NCBI GenBank assembly: GCA_963678775.2
Contig: CAXXGR010000007.1
Coordinates: 310,001 to 374,000 of the forward strand
Source of the DNA: JBFHIJ01 sp963678775
Lineage (GTDB): Bacteria; Bacteroidota; Ignavibacteria; Kapaibacteriales; UBA2268
Direction of reading: 5' to 3'
DNA length: 64,000 nt
Shown: positions 26,587 through 36,228 of the stretch, in pieces
Position numbering within the stretch: the first letter of the stretch is position 1
How the letters are laid out: each line of letters starts with the position of its first letter
The notes under the pieces: model-generated
Told to the model about the DNA's origin: nothing
Databases searched by the model: none
The model's input: only the letters and a program-made list of their open reading frames with translations
Position numbers and translations under genes: made by a program

Positions 26587-27483
26587 ATGAAAACTATTTT
26601 TCTTCTGATTGTTGCAGCTCTATTCCTGCCTAATATGCTTTCTGCCGGCGAAATAGAAGCGCGAGTATCCGTTAATATGGAACTTCTTACTCAGGAACAA
26701 CAAATCAATGTTAGTTCGATGCAGGGAGACGTGGAAAGCTATCTTAATGCTACTCAGTATACAGATATAGACTGGGAGGGACCTTCGATTCCGGTAGATG
26801 TGTCTATCTTTTTAACAGGCGGAAGCAACTATAAATACTCTGCTCGCGTTTTTATCTCTGCTAAAAGATATATATATGGATCTGAAGGAGCAACTGTTAC
26901 TGCCAATTTTATCGACGATAAATGGAGTTTTGAGTATTCACGCAATGCAGTTTTTTCCTATGATCCAAATAGATTTCACGAATTTTCTTCTCTATTAGAT
27001 TACTATATGCTTTTAATCATTGGTATCGATGCTGACACTTATGAAGATGGTTCAGGTTATCCTATCTATGAAAAAGCAAAAAACATAGTTAGATTAGGAA
27101 ATGCTGCCAATGGTAACGGTTATGAAACATACTCTCAACCGGGTGACTATACAAGATATAACCTCGTAAGTGAGCTTACTGACCCTACCTATGATACATT
27201 TAAAACACTTGTATTTGAATACTATGTGGATGGTCTTGATCAGATGGCTGTAGATAAAGACGAAGCACTCGGTGTTATTGCTGAGATAATCGGAGATATG
27301 GCTGAGTTCAAAAAGAAAAAATTAGTAAGATCAAGCATGTATGTATCGCTTTGGTTTGCAACTAAGTTTAACGAACTTGCAACTCTATTCAAAGGATATT
27401 CAGACGAAAATGTTTTTAATGATTTGATATATTTAGACCCTACGAATGGTTCTGTTTATTTAGAAGCACAAGAAAGCAATTAA
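26587..27483 (+). CDS. DUF4835/PorD-like exported protein
   Basis: A signal peptide (MKTIFLLIVAALFLPNMLSAGE) precedes about 280 residues matching the DUF4835 plan: EIEARVSVNMELL near the start, FISAKRYIYGSEGATV, and YYMLLIIGIDADTYEDGSG, followed by a helical C-terminal half. In Bacteroidetes, proteins of this family are annotated PorD and linked to type IX secretion, but their role is little studied. The window also encodes a cytochrome with a T9SS sorting tail, so a functional link is plausible. The other T9SS core genes are absent. Confidence 0.75.
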   Translation: MKTIFLLIVAALFLPNMLSAGEIEARVSVNMELLTQEQQINVSSMQGDVESYLNATQYTDIDWEGPSIPVDVSIFLTGGSNYKYSARVFISAKRYIYGSEGATVTANFIDDKWSFEYSRNAVFSYDPNRFHEFSSLLDYYMLLIIGIDADTYEDGSGYPIYEKAKNIVRLGNAANGNGYETYSQPGDYTRYNLVSELTDPTYDTFKTLVFEYYVDGLDQMAVDKDEALGVIAEIIGDMAEFKKKKLVRSSMYVSLWFATKFNELATLFKGYSDENVFNDLIYLDPTNGSVYLEAQESN

Positions 27484-27515
27484 AGAAATAGCATATCTCA
27501 AATTGTATTTTTTAA

Positions 27516-27558
27516 AACCCCTTTGCTAAAGTATAGAAACTCTGGCGTAGGGGTTTTT
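27516..27558 (+). terminator. candidate intrinsic terminator
   Basis: AACCCCT (27516-27522) pairs with AGGGGTT (27549-27555) across a 26-base loop and is followed by TTT. The stem is GC-rich but the loop is long. Confidence 0.65.
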
Positions 27559-27646
27559 GATTTAATATGTCCAAATCTTTTTATATCCTTGTAAATCTCC
27601 TGCATCTATGCTAAATTGTTTGCTTTATCAATAATTTAATATTTAA

Positions 27647-29278
27647 ATGATACGCCATTACTATACATTACTAAGACTTGCTAAAAGCTTTCAAAATCTA
27701 ATAGGCTTCCGTGTGACGGAATGTTTTACCCAGGAAAAAGACACAGTCACAATAGAACTGAGCGATGGTAGCAATACTGAAACTCTACATTTCTCTGCAG
27801 ATCCGAAATTTTGCAGTATATATCTGAGATATAACTTTAGTCGTGCCGGCAAAAACACAACTGATTTGATGCCTGAGCTATTAGGAGATTACTTACAGGA
27901 TATCACTGTTAAAGATAATGACCGAGTGCTTATTTTTGAATTTGTATCAATAACACTTTATGTGATGCTCTATGGAGGTTCGGAAAGTAATTTGGTTCTT
28001 ACTTCAAAACAAAATGATACAATTATAGATGCACTAAACAGAAGAAAAGCTCCAATAGGAGAGAAGCTAATACCAAAGCAGGCGAATAACAAAAACTATC
28101 GCCAATTTGCAGATGATTCGAAGCTGCGAGATGTATTTGCAAAGTCAAGCCTTCTACTTGGTAAAGACTATGCAGAAGAGTTTATGTTTCGGAATAATAT
28201 CGACATAAACTCTATCAAATCACATTTTAAAGAAAGTGAGCTGCAAAGTCTAATTAGCCAAGCAAATGCTTTTAAAGAAGAGCTATTGAGCTCAGAAGAG
28301 TATTATCTTTATAGACGTGAAAACGATAGTATAATATTTAGCATGATAGAGCTTAGCAAGTATCCGGTTGCTGAAAAGCAGTCTGATAATATACATAAAG
28401 CAATACAAATGCGACTCAGTTACGAACACAAAGAAGATACTTATGCTAAAGACTATAAAGACGCAGAAAAAAGATTAGACTCAAAAGTTCTTAAATTAAG
28501 GCGGAATATTGGGTTTGCTTCTGACTTTTCTAAAACTGAAGAAAAAATTGAAAAATACACCTTATGGGGCGAAGTGCTTTTATCACAGCCAAACGCAAAA
28601 GACAGACCCGGAAAATCTATAATTTTGAATGATTGGTCAGGCAATGAAGTAAAAATACCATTAGATGATAAGTTTGATATGATGCAAAATGCTCATATAT
28701 TTTATGAAAAAGCAAAAAAAGCAAAACAGGAGCTAGCAGTACGTAAGCTAAGGATACCGAAACTACAAGAAGAACTTAATATACTCAATGAAATAAAAAA
28801 AGAAATTGAAAGCGTTGATAATATAAAGGATTTGAATAAATTTGTAAATCGACATCAAAAGATTTTAGGAATCAAAAAACAAGGAAATAAGACTTTGGAC
28901 GCTTCTGATAAGTATAAAACATTTGATTTAGGTGATGGATTTACTCTTTTTGTAGGTAAAAATGCTGCTAATAATGACGAACTGACTATGCGATTTGCTA
29001 AAGCTAATGATTTATGGTTTCATGTGAGAGGCATTAGTGGTTCGCATGCTGTGATAAGGATTGAAAAAGGTCAAAAACCAGGGAAGCACATTATAGAAAA
29101 AGCTGCTTCAATCACAGCCTATTACTCTAAAATGAGAAATGCTGGACTTACACCTGTAGCATATACAGAAAAGAAATACGTGAGAAAGCCAAAAGGTGCT
29201 AACCCGGGGCAGGTACTTATAAGCAAAGAAAAAGTAGTGCAGGTGGTACCGGGATTACCTGAAGGATATACTGAATAA
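27647..29278 (+). CDS. NFACT-family protein (RqcH/FbpA-like)
   Basis: The 543-residue protein has the NFACT layout: an N-terminal NFACT-N domain (MIRHYYTLLRLAKSF, FSADPKFCSIYL, GSESNLVLTS), a central coiled-coil (about 260-410), and a C-terminal NFACT-R domain (FVGKNAANNDELTMR, DLWFHVRGISGSHAVI, KYVRKPKGANPGQV). Bacterial relatives bind stalled 50S subunits and add alanine tails (RqcH); older names call them fibronectin-binding. It is on the short side for the family. The function is inferred from family membership. Confidence 0.85.
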   Translation: MIRHYYTLLRLAKSFQNLIGFRVTECFTQEKDTVTIELSDGSNTETLHFSADPKFCSIYLRYNFSRAGKNTTDLMPELLGDYLQDITVKDNDRVLIFEFVSITLYVMLYGGSESNLVLTSKQNDTIIDALNRRKAPIGEKLIPKQANNKNYRQFADDSKLRDVFAKSSLLLGKDYAEEFMFRNNIDINSIKSHFKESELQSLISQANAFKEELLSSEEYYLYRRENDSIIFSMIELSKYPVAEKQSDNIHKAIQMRLSYEHKEDTYAKDYKDAEKRLDSKVLKLRRNIGFASDFSKTEEKIEKYTLWGEVLLSQPNAKDRPGKSIILNDWSGNEVKIPLDDKFDMMQNAHIFYEKAKKAKQELAVRKLRIPKLQEELNILNEIKKEIESVDNIKDLNKFVNRHQKILGIKKQGNKTLDASDKYKTFDLGDGFTLFVGKNAANNDELTMRFAKANDLWFHVRGISGSHAVIRIEKGQKPGKHIIEKAASITAYYSKMRNAGLTPVAYTEKKYVRKPKGANPGQVLISKEKVVQVVPGLPEGYTE

Positions 29279-29289
29279 AGGAGCTTAAG

Positions 29290-30120
29290 ATGAAGAGAAT
29301 TATAATATTGTTTATGCTGATATTTGTTACTGTGGCTTATGCTGCCAATCTGACAAGTAGTCTTAAAATAGAAAAAAATAGTAATTTGAAATACTACATT
29401 GTAAATGATTCTAAACATTTACTTAGAGCCGGCAATGGCAAGTTGGATAAGTATGACACTATAGCTTCGTCCGAAAGCTTTTATGCTGATTTATTGTATT
29501 TTAAAAACGACGGAGACAGACTATTTGCTCTGGTTGCCCTATCGAATGTAATTACTTACGAAAAAGATCCCGGAAGAGGAATGGAAATCAAATCTAAAAA
29601 TGACATTGAAGATTTGAACGATATCGGTGGTGAAATGTCATTTAGCAGTAGAGGCTTAGATGCTAAAGTAGAATCATTGGATAATATTAACTCACTTTCT
29701 TATCTATTGTTGCCTGACATTATGAATCAACTAAAGAATCTTGCATTCCCTTTGCCATCTGATGGAGCTAATGTAGGGGAGGAGTGGTCTGCAGATAAAA
29801 TTCATACTCAAAAGTATGAATTTGCTACTTTAGAATCGATGCACCAGATAAATTACAAGCTGATAGCTTTCAAAGATTATAAGGGGCATTACTGTGCAGA
29901 AGTTGACTTTGTAACTAAAAAAAATACTTATAACTCAGCAAATAACATCACTGCCTTTAAAAGTAAAATTATGGGCAAAGCTATGATTGAAGCTAAAACC
30001 GGAATTGTAGTTAATCTTCAAATTTCTAATGACTTCAACCTAATTGCTGAAGACAATGGAATGAGCTATCAAACTGAAACCTCTTCATTTACGGAGTATG
30101 CATTGAGGTCAAAAGAATAA
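29290..30120 (+). CDS. exported protein of unknown function
   Basis: The 276-residue protein begins with a signal peptide ending in AYAAN and continues with strand-rich sequence: a segment GDRLFALVALSNVITYEKD, a hydrophobic YLLLPDIMNQL, and a C-terminal region KAMIEAKTGIVVNLQISNDF. I do not recognise the domain. It starts 11 bases after the NFACT gene and is probably in the same transcript. Its plan is similar to the lipoprotein at 10170, perhaps a shared fold, but the identity is low. Confidence 0.55.
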   Translation: MKRIIILFMLIFVTVAYAANLTSSLKIEKNSNLKYYIVNDSKHLLRAGNGKLDKYDTIASSESFYADLLYFKNDGDRLFALVALSNVITYEKDPGRGMEIKSKNDIEDLNDIGGEMSFSSRGLDAKVESLDNINSLSYLLLPDIMNQLKNLAFPLPSDGANVGEEWSADKIHTQKYEFATLESMHQINYKLIAFKDYKGHYCAEVDFVTKKNTYNSANNITAFKSKIMGKAMIEAKTGIVVNLQISNDFNLIAEDNGMSYQTETSSFTEYALRSKE

Positions 30121-30440
30121 CTGAGTCGTAACGATTTTAAATCCTGATATAGTATAACAATACTACCTATATTCCGGATTTGGCATTAGCAGTCATGGTT
30201 CATGACAAATCCGGATTTAATATCTTTTGTATCAATTGGTCCATAATCATATATCCATCTCTTGTTTTTCCAACAAATTCCTATAAAACAAAGCAAATAG
30301 CTAAGTCATAAAGATGTTATCAAGATACTATTTTGATCCAATACTTATCGGATAAGCTTGAAAAGATATGTAAAGTGATTAACCATGTCCGGATTTTAAT
30401 GTATAAGAAGCCACAGTTGTAAAGCGCTTTCTGCAATTAC
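30121..30440. other. intergenic region with a nested hairpin
   Basis: This 320-bp region separates a plus-strand gene from a convergent minus-strand gene. It holds the nested palindrome listed separately (30173-30215), a second GTCCGGATTTTAATG near 30386 that echoes the right arm of the palindrome, and no open frame I can support. No typical T-tailed terminator is visible. Confidence 0.5.
30173..30215. repeat. nested imperfect palindrome
   Basis: TCCGGATTT (30173-30181) pairs with AAATCCGGA (30207-30215); inside, GTCATG (30192-30197), a GTT loop and CATGAC (30201-30206) form a second perfect stem. A 10-base bulge (30182-30191) lies on the 5' side only. Confidence 0.7.
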
Positions 30441-31745
30441 TTATTTCTTTTTAGCAGTGATCGCTAATCCTACGGATATCTTTCTGGAATAATCAGGTCG
30501 GGAGCTACGCATTACATTTTGATTATTTATGAGCATGATACTCGATCCGCCTCCATCCAAATTCATTGCCTGATAGCAGCCTAATTTTTTCATAATGCGA
30601 GCAAGTTCTTTCAAATTTGCACCGTTAGTACGTTTTTTGCGATTCCCTTGCTCAATAGTTACAAAGTATACTTTTGATTTATCTTTGGTATAACCAATTG
30701 CAGTACGAGGTAGTCTGTGATTAATAAAACGCCTGCCCTTTGAGCCTTCGGCTCTTGCTTCGTGCGAGTCTTTTCCGTTTCTGACAAGCCTAGGTGTACC
30801 GGAAACAGAATTAGTAAATGCAGTTTCCTGCATTAGATTAGTTCTGTACATTATTTGGATAGTATCGTTAGCAACAGGGATTCTGAAATTAGGAGTGTCT
30901 GTTCCGTATGATATAATGCACCCATTTAAAGGCATTTCTGCTGAACCTTCAGTGACAGCTTTAACGAGACATTTAACAGGTGCGTTGACTTTGGGTACGT
31001 TTATATATTCTACAATGATTTTGCGCATACTATATTCCGTCATCGAAGCTTGCTTCTCGGAAATTAGATTATCGCGAAACTCATCATAGTCAAAACTTTC
31101 CTCTGTAGAATCACCTATAGATGTATCAAACTCATTATCTTTTGCAGCCTTCTCATAAGCTGTGCTTATTACGGAAGACTTGATGTAGGGAATATGATCG
31201 CCTCCATATTGATTATATATCACTATGCCGGTGGAATCTTTTCTGCGGTTCGTGTATGCAATCTCAAGAGTATCGTGTCCGTAGATTATAGAACCTGAAA
31301 TATCAAAAGTATCTATATTAGGGGAGTTGTATTCATCAAAAAATATACTGCTCCACTGCTTATGGCGATGCATTTGTAAAACCTCGCCGTCAATTATAGT
31401 TGGGCCTATAGGGAAATTGGAATAAGATCGCCAGAAGTTTGCATTTATTGCACCTAGAACTTCATAATTATCTTTTTCATACGATTTTACTATGTCATGT
31501 AACTTGTCAAGTTCTGCATTGTTACTTTTAGCTTTTAAAACTCTTATAGAATTCTCAGGAATTATTCGATTAAGTTCAAGTATATGCACCGAGTGCTTTC
31601 TACTTCCTATGGATTTAATAATTTTATTAGAATAAATAACACCCAAATTGAGAATAGAATCACTTACTATCTCATCTTTTGCCTGGATGATAGAGATGTT
31701 GCAAAGGATTATCAATATAAGCGTAAATGCCAGATTTCTTTTCAT
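30441..31745 (-). CDS. phosphodiester glycosidase (NAGPA-domain) family protein
   Basis: The 434-residue exported protein has a signal peptide (MKRNLAFTLILIILCNISIIQA) and a C-terminal NAGPA-type domain: GAINANFW, PTIIDGEVLQM, VSGTPRLVRNGK, RLPRTAIGYTKD, YFVTIEQG and MNLDGGGSSIMLINN. Relatives cleave phosphodiester-linked glycans, such as the uncovering enzyme acting on GlcNAc-phosphate residues; the bacterial substrate is unknown. An acidic insertion is present around residues 175-200. It diverges from the enoyl-CoA hydratase gene. Confidence 0.85.
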   Translation of the reverse strand: MKRNLAFTLILIILCNISIIQAKDEIVSDSILNLGVIYSNKIIKSIGSRKHSVHILELNRIIPENSIRVLKAKSNNAELDKLHDIVKSYEKDNYEVLGAINANFWRSYSNFPIGPTIIDGEVLQMHRHKQWSSIFFDEYNSPNIDTFDISGSIIYGHDTLEIAYTNRRKDSTGIVIYNQYGGDHIPYIKSSVISTAYEKAAKDNEFDTSIGDSTEESFDYDEFRDNLISEKQASMTEYSMRKIIVEYINVPKVNAPVKCLVKAVTEGSAEMPLNGCIISYGTDTPNFRIPVANDTIQIMYRTNLMQETAFTNSVSGTPRLVRNGKDSHEARAEGSKGRRFINHRLPRTAIGYTKDKSKVYFVTIEQGNRKKRTNGANLKELARIMKKLGCYQAMNLDGGGSSIMLINNQNVMRSSRPDYSRKISVGLAITAKKK

Positions 31746-31841
31746 ATATAATATTAAGTAGTGTTAATAGTCTTCTTTAGATATATTAGAATTGCAAAAT
31801 ATCAATAATGATATACATTAACAAAATAAAAAGGAGAAGAT

Positions 31842-32624
31842 ATGGATTTCAAAAATATAATATTCAAAACAGATGGCAATGTTGCTACTATTACTCTCAA
31901 TAGGCCTAAAAAACTAAATGCCCTCAATTTTGAGTTGTTGAAAGAGTTAGAAACAGCTTTGAAGCAGATATATCTTGACAAAGAAATCAAAGTATTAGTT
32001 ATCACAGGGGAAGGCGAAAAAGCATTTGCTGCCGGTGCTGACATTGCTGAGCTGCATGAGAACAATAAAGAGACAGGGACTATGTTTTCCGAATTTGGTT
32101 CTTATGTCTTCAAATTGATTGAACAATTAGAAATACCTACTATTGCTGCTATTAATGGATTTGCACTTGGTGGTGGGTGCGAGCTAGCGTTGGCTTGCGA
32201 CATCAGATTTGCATCAGACAATGCAAAACTTGGGCAGCCCGAAGTAAATCTTGGTATTATTCCCGGATATGGTGGCACCCAACGCCTTACTCATTTGGTC
32301 GGCAAGGCAAAATCTTTAGAGCTGATACTTACCGGCGATATAATAGATGCAGAAGAGGCAGCAAACATTGGTTTAGTTAATTCTGTTTATTCTTCCGAAA
32401 ATTTACTGGTTCAGACGCTGTCATTTGCTAAAAAAATTATTTCTAAAAGCAGACCGGTAATTGCTGCAGCAAGGAGAGCTGTAAATGCAGCAAGCAGCCT
32501 AAGTAAGATGGAAGGCTTACGCTTTGAATCCGAATTATTTGGAGAGCTTTGCGAAACAGAAGATTTTATAGAGGGAACAAAGGCATTTATTGAAAAAAGG
32601 AAACCTGAGTTTAAAGACAGGTAA
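31842..32624 (+). CDS. enoyl-CoA hydratase/isomerase (crotonase) family protein
   Basis: The 260-residue crotonase-fold enzyme probably hydrates short-chain enoyl-CoA in the cytoplasm. The oxyanion segments are KAFAAGADI and LGGGCELALACDIRFA, and both catalytic glutamates of true hydratases are in place (GGGCELA and GQPEVNLG), followed by GIIPGYGGTQRL. A strong AAAAAGGAGAAG ribosome site precedes the ATG. It may serve fatty acid or branched-chain degradation together with the acyl-CoA dehydrogenase at 39-40 kb. Confidence 0.92.
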   Translation: MDFKNIIFKTDGNVATITLNRPKKLNALNFELLKELETALKQIYLDKEIKVLVITGEGEKAFAAGADIAELHENNKETGTMFSEFGSYVFKLIEQLEIPTIAAINGFALGGGCELALACDIRFASDNAKLGQPEVNLGIIPGYGGTQRLTHLVGKAKSLELILTGDIIDAEEAANIGLVNSVYSSENLLVQTLSFAKKIISKSRPVIAAARRAVNAASSLSKMEGLRFESELFGELCETEDFIEGTKAFIEKRKPEFKDR

Positions 32625-32681
32625 AACTAAGCTATAAATATATAGTTCAAATAATCAGTAAGTGTCAATACTATAAATAAA

Positions 32682-32731
32682 TAAAAGTGAATAAGAACGC
32701 GGTTTGATTCGCAAAATCTTATTCACTTTTA
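32682..32731. terminator. bidirectional terminator between enoyl-CoA hydratase and fadL-like genes
   Basis: TAAAAGTGAATAAGA (32682-32696) pairs perfectly over 15 bp with TCTTATTCACTTTTA (32717-32731). The 20-base loop contains a further short GCG/CGC stem. It serves the convergent genes on either side. Confidence 0.9.
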
Positions 32732-32776
32732 GTGTCTCAGCTATTGTATATAATAATATTGTAATTATTATAAGTC

Positions 32777-34075
32777 TTAGTCAAAGTAATAATTAAAACC
32801 TATAGAAACCGCAAAAATGTTCATTGAATGAGTTCCGGGCATAGCGTGCCAGTCTTCTTTCATTGTGTCTGCTAATAATATTTCTCTTTCACTTCCTACT
32901 AAGTATTCTACTCCTAAGTCAACACCGAAGCTACCGAATTTATAACCTGTACCAATTGTAAAGGCATTAAACGAAATGCTCGGGAACATAATAGTCAAAG
33001 TATTGTCCGGAGATGGAGCAGGATCATTGTAATAACCAACTCTTAAAGCCAATTTATCAGTAGCCATATACTCAGCACCTACACGAATCTGTAAGCAGTC
33101 TTCCCATTTAAGATGCATAGTATCTAACTGATTATTCCAGTCAATATAAGTCGTTTCTAAGTATTCTGCAGATTCAGACCATTGACTCCATTGACCGTCT
33201 AAGGTAATTGTTAAATCTTTCATAGGCTTGACTGCTATACCACCGGCAATCCACATAGGAGTTGTTAAATCTCTGTCGAAAGAAGATTCGCCAGGCAACT
33301 GCAATAACGCCATTGTTGGATTTTCTGCATCACCTGATAAAGAAATTTTTGCAGGAGAGCGGAAGGTAAGCCCCATGCTTAATTCTTCCATAGGTTTATA
33401 CAGAATACCAGCAGTGAAACCTACTCCGATGCCTGAAGACGATTCATTGTACTGCGTATCCATTATCTTGTCTATATCTTTACCCGGTACCGGAGTGCCA
33501 CTACTCATATCAATTAGATCTAAAGGACGATCCATATCAAGCATACCGTATTTGATATTAATTGCAGCACCTACATATAGTTTGTCTGTTATTTTATAGG
33601 AGATAGCCGGAGCGAAATTGATATTTCTCACATAGTTATACCATTCAAAAGCAGTACCAGTTGCACCACTATAGGCTTTTAAATCTTCGCCTTCCCATTC
33701 TACTCCAAGACCGGAAGAGACATAAGCACCAAATCCTAAAGTCATTTTACCGTCCATTAAAGGTAGATATCCTGTCAAATTAGGGCTGATATAATGATTC
33801 GTTTTAGCAGTAGCATCAATTTTGTAAGTATCAAATTTGTACTCACTTTTTGGAATTACATCCATTGCAAAAAAGCTTACCATTGGTTTGTCGAAATTAC
33901 TCATTCCGGCAGGATTCCAGTATATAGTCATAGGCCCGTCAGCAAGTCCTACCATAGCACCACCCATGCCTAAAGCTCTTGCTCCCGGACTATTAAGCGA
34001 AATGCCATTTGAATATGCACTTTGAAAAGAAATGCAACAAAGTAAAACGAGAAATAAGAAGTACTTGTTCATCAA
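32777..34075 (-). CDS. OmpP1/FadL-family outer-membrane transporter
   Basis: This 432-residue outer-membrane barrel belongs to the FadL/TodX family, which admits hydrophobic compounds such as long-chain fatty acids. A signal peptide (FLFLVLLCCISFQSAYSNG) is followed by the FadL hatch signature LNSPGARALGMGGAMVGLADGP and IYWNPAGMSNF, then repeated barrel strands and a C-terminal SIGFNYYFD ending in an aromatic-D. The ATG at 34075 or 34072 may be used. Fatty acid uptake fits the nearby acyl-CoA genes, but other hydrophobic substrates are possible. Confidence 0.9.
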   Translation of the reverse strand: MMNKYFLFLVLLCCISFQSAYSNGISLNSPGARALGMGGAMVGLADGPMTIYWNPAGMSNFDKPMVSFFAMDVIPKSEYKFDTYKIDATAKTNHYISPNLTGYLPLMDGKMTLGFGAYVSSGLGVEWEGEDLKAYSGATGTAFEWYNYVRNINFAPAISYKITDKLYVGAAINIKYGMLDMDRPLDLIDMSSGTPVPGKDIDKIMDTQYNESSSGIGVGFTAGILYKPMEELSMGLTFRSPAKISLSGDAENPTMALLQLPGESSFDRDLTTPMWIAGGIAVKPMKDLTITLDGQWSQWSESAEYLETTYIDWNNQLDTMHLKWEDCLQIRVGAEYMATDKLALRVGYYNDPAPSPDNTLTIMFPSISFNAFTIGTGYKFGSFGVDLGVEYLVGSEREILLADTMKEDWHAMPGTHSMNIFAVSIGFNYYFD

Positions 34076-34432
34076 GTGTTTCCTTTAGTATAAAAGAATA
34101 GATATTTTATTATTATCATAGTTATGAATCACGGTTCAGTATTAAATTACCAAAAAAAATTGGCATCTCCAATTAGAACATAGTTTAATAGCAAAAATAG
34201 ATTCTTTATTGATGCAAATGAGATACGATTATGTTGGAAAAGGATTTTATATACTACTTAAAATATAATATGGTGAAGTTAATAGTAAAGCTTAAGAGGC
34301 AATAATAGATAATTTTGGTATCTATGAAGAACATTCTCGGGTAAATTATATAATATCAATTTTTATTTGTCTATTTATTGAGTATTTTTGTAAATTCCTG
34401 AGGCTAATTATTAACTAAGTACTGCAATTCCA
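34076..34432. other. 357-bp intergenic region
   Basis: The region between the divergent FadL-type gene and purM is AT-rich and presumably holds both promoters. I see no convincing hexamer pairs, no purine-riboswitch-like conserved core and no supported open frame. Confidence 0.4.
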
Positions 34433-35428
34433 ATGAGTATTACCTATAAAGCAGCCGGTGTCGATATTGCAGCCGGTGATGAAACAGTAAAAAGAATTAA
34501 ACCTCTTGTAAAATCAACTTTCAACGACAAAGTATTGGCTGAAATCGGTCTGTTTGGCGGATTTTACGATGCAAAATTTGATGATTTAGAGCATCCTATT
34601 TTGGTTTCTAGTGTCGATGGTGTCGGCACGAAACTAAAAGTTGCTTTCATGTCTGACAAACACGACACAGTTGGGCAATGCCTTGTTAATCACTGTGTTG
34701 ATGATATATTATGCTGCGGAGCAAAGCCTCTGTTTTTTATGGATTATTTTGCTACTGGTCAGTTAAATCCTGATGTTGCAGAAAAAGTAATAAGTGGTTT
34801 TGTAGATGGATGTAAGCTAAACGGATGTGCTCTAATCGGTGGAGAAACTGCCGAAATGCCTTCTATATACTCAGATGGCGAATACGATATGTCCGGAACT
34901 ATAGTGGGTATCGTAGATAAGAAGAAAATCATTAACGGTTCTCGAATAAAAGCGGGAGACGTAATGATAGGTTTGAAATCTACCGGATTGCATACAAACG
35001 GATACTCTCTTGCTCGTGCCGTGCTTTTAGGCAAGTATAAATTGGACGAATATGTAGAGTCACTTGCTTGTACAGTAGGTGAGAGCTTACTGGCAGTGCA
35101 CCGTTCATATCTTGCTACGGTTTATCCGATGCTTGAAAAAGAATTGATTAGCGGTATATCTCATATAACAGGTGGCGGTATTGTTGGAAATACGTCCAGA
35201 ATTATGCCTGAAAACACTGCAATGGAAATCGACTGGAACTCTTGGGAAAGGCTACCAATATTTGATTTAATTCAAAAAACAGGAAATATCGACGAAGAGG
35301 AAATGCGTCATGTATTTAATCTTGGTATCGGTATGATTCTAATCGTTAACAAAGATAAAGTTGATAAAGTCATGGAAATGGCAAAAGAAGAGTCACCTGT
35401 AGTTATGGGTAGAATAGTAGAAGCGTAG
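34433..35428 (+). CDS. purM: phosphoribosylformylglycinamidine cyclo-ligase PurM
   Basis: PurM (AIR synthase) closes the imidazole ring of FGAM with ATP in purine synthesis. The 331-residue protein shows YKAAGVDIAAGDE, SSVDGVGTKLKVAF, GQCLVNHCVDDI, LIGGETAEMP, GLKSTGLHTNGYSLAR and GISHITGGGIVGNT, all family signatures. Other pur genes are not adjacent. Confidence 0.96.
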   Translation: MSITYKAAGVDIAAGDETVKRIKPLVKSTFNDKVLAEIGLFGGFYDAKFDDLEHPILVSSVDGVGTKLKVAFMSDKHDTVGQCLVNHCVDDILCCGAKPLFFMDYFATGQLNPDVAEKVISGFVDGCKLNGCALIGGETAEMPSIYSDGEYDMSGTIVGIVDKKKIINGSRIKAGDVMIGLKSTGLHTNGYSLARAVLLGKYKLDEYVESLACTVGESLLAVHRSYLATVYPMLEKELISGISHITGGGIVGNTSRIMPENTAMEIDWNSWERLPIFDLIQKTGNIDEEEMRHVFNLGIGMILIVNKDKVDKVMEMAKEESPVVMGRIVEA

Positions 35429-35451
35429 AAACAAAAGAGAATATAAATTTG

Positions 35452-35485
35452 AGCTGTATGACTTTGAGTTATACAGCTTTTTTTT
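35452..35485 (+). terminator. intrinsic terminator after purM
   Basis: AGCTGTAT (35452-35459) pairs with ATACAGCT (35471-35478), an 8-bp stem with an 11-base loop, followed by an eight-T run. Confidence 0.88.
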
Positions 35486-35554
35486 AAATTTGCAAAATGA
35501 AACTAAAATATTTTACGTGTGTAAATATAAAAAGTCAATAAATAGAAAGTCCAA

Positions 35555-36043
35555 ATGAAAAATATAATACGTATACTTTCAATACTCTTATTAGTTTCAG
35601 CTTGCTCAAATAATAGCAGTCCCTTAGAACCTAAAGCAATGACAAAAGTACCTGCTTCAGCGGTTCAGTCAAAGTTGCTCATTAAGATGGATAGTGTGCG
35701 TGCCTTAAGTCAACTAGATACTGTAGAGCAAATAGACATAATTTCTAATCAATGCTATCAGCATTCTCTTTATATGCTGGAAATGGGAGAGCTATCCCAT
35801 GACAATTTTAAGGAAGATAGGATGGCAGTCATTAAAACAGAACTAGCTTATGATTTAGCGTATGAAAACGTTGGTTTTTACTATGGAACTGACGATCCAT
35901 CAGAAAATATTTTTAAAGATTGGATGAATGATACTGATATTAAATCTAATATACTGAAAAGTTGGGACAAAATGGGTATGGCAGTAGTTACTGATTCACT
36001 TGGTAACTATTATACAACTCAAATATTTATAACTCTTCGATAA
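35555..36043 (+). CDS. CAP-domain lipoprotein
   Basis: A lipoprotein signal with lipobox LVSAC gives C17 as the lipidated residue. The remaining 145 residues match a short CAP (SCP/PR-1) domain: NQCYQHSLYMLEMGELSHDNF, AYENVGFYYG, FKDWMNDTDIKSNILKSWDKMGMAVV and a C-terminal YYTTQIF strand. CAP proteins are extracytoplasmic; their bacterial roles are mostly unknown. The gene stands alone between two terminated units. Confidence 0.8.
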   Translation: MKNIIRILSILLLVSACSNNSSPLEPKAMTKVPASAVQSKLLIKMDSVRALSQLDTVEQIDIISNQCYQHSLYMLEMGELSHDNFKEDRMAVIKTELAYDLAYENVGFYYGTDDPSENIFKDWMNDTDIKSNILKSWDKMGMAVVTDSLGNYYTTQIFITLR

Positions 36044-36228
36044 ATCCTTACATCTACCATAAAAACTTACGAATAATCTACTTGTTAAATATTAGTCTCG
36101 CCTAAATTCATGTTTTGGAAGATAGAAGCATGACAATTTAGTAAGTGCTTGAAAAATAAATACCTTTCGCATTGCATAGTAGTATTTTTACTTTGCTTTG
36201 CTAAAAATATTTTTGTAATTTGATATTG

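Noticed and set aside
32699..32712. A GCGGTTTGATTCGC sequence that resembles a tRNA T-arm
   Set aside because: It lies in the loop of the 32682-32731 terminator, and no acceptor or anticodon arms can be drawn around it.
32777..34075. The FadL-type gene as part of a toluene or hydrocarbon degradation locus
   Set aside because: Only the porin is present; no mono- or dioxygenase genes are nearby, so a general hydrophobic-substrate porin is the safer reading.
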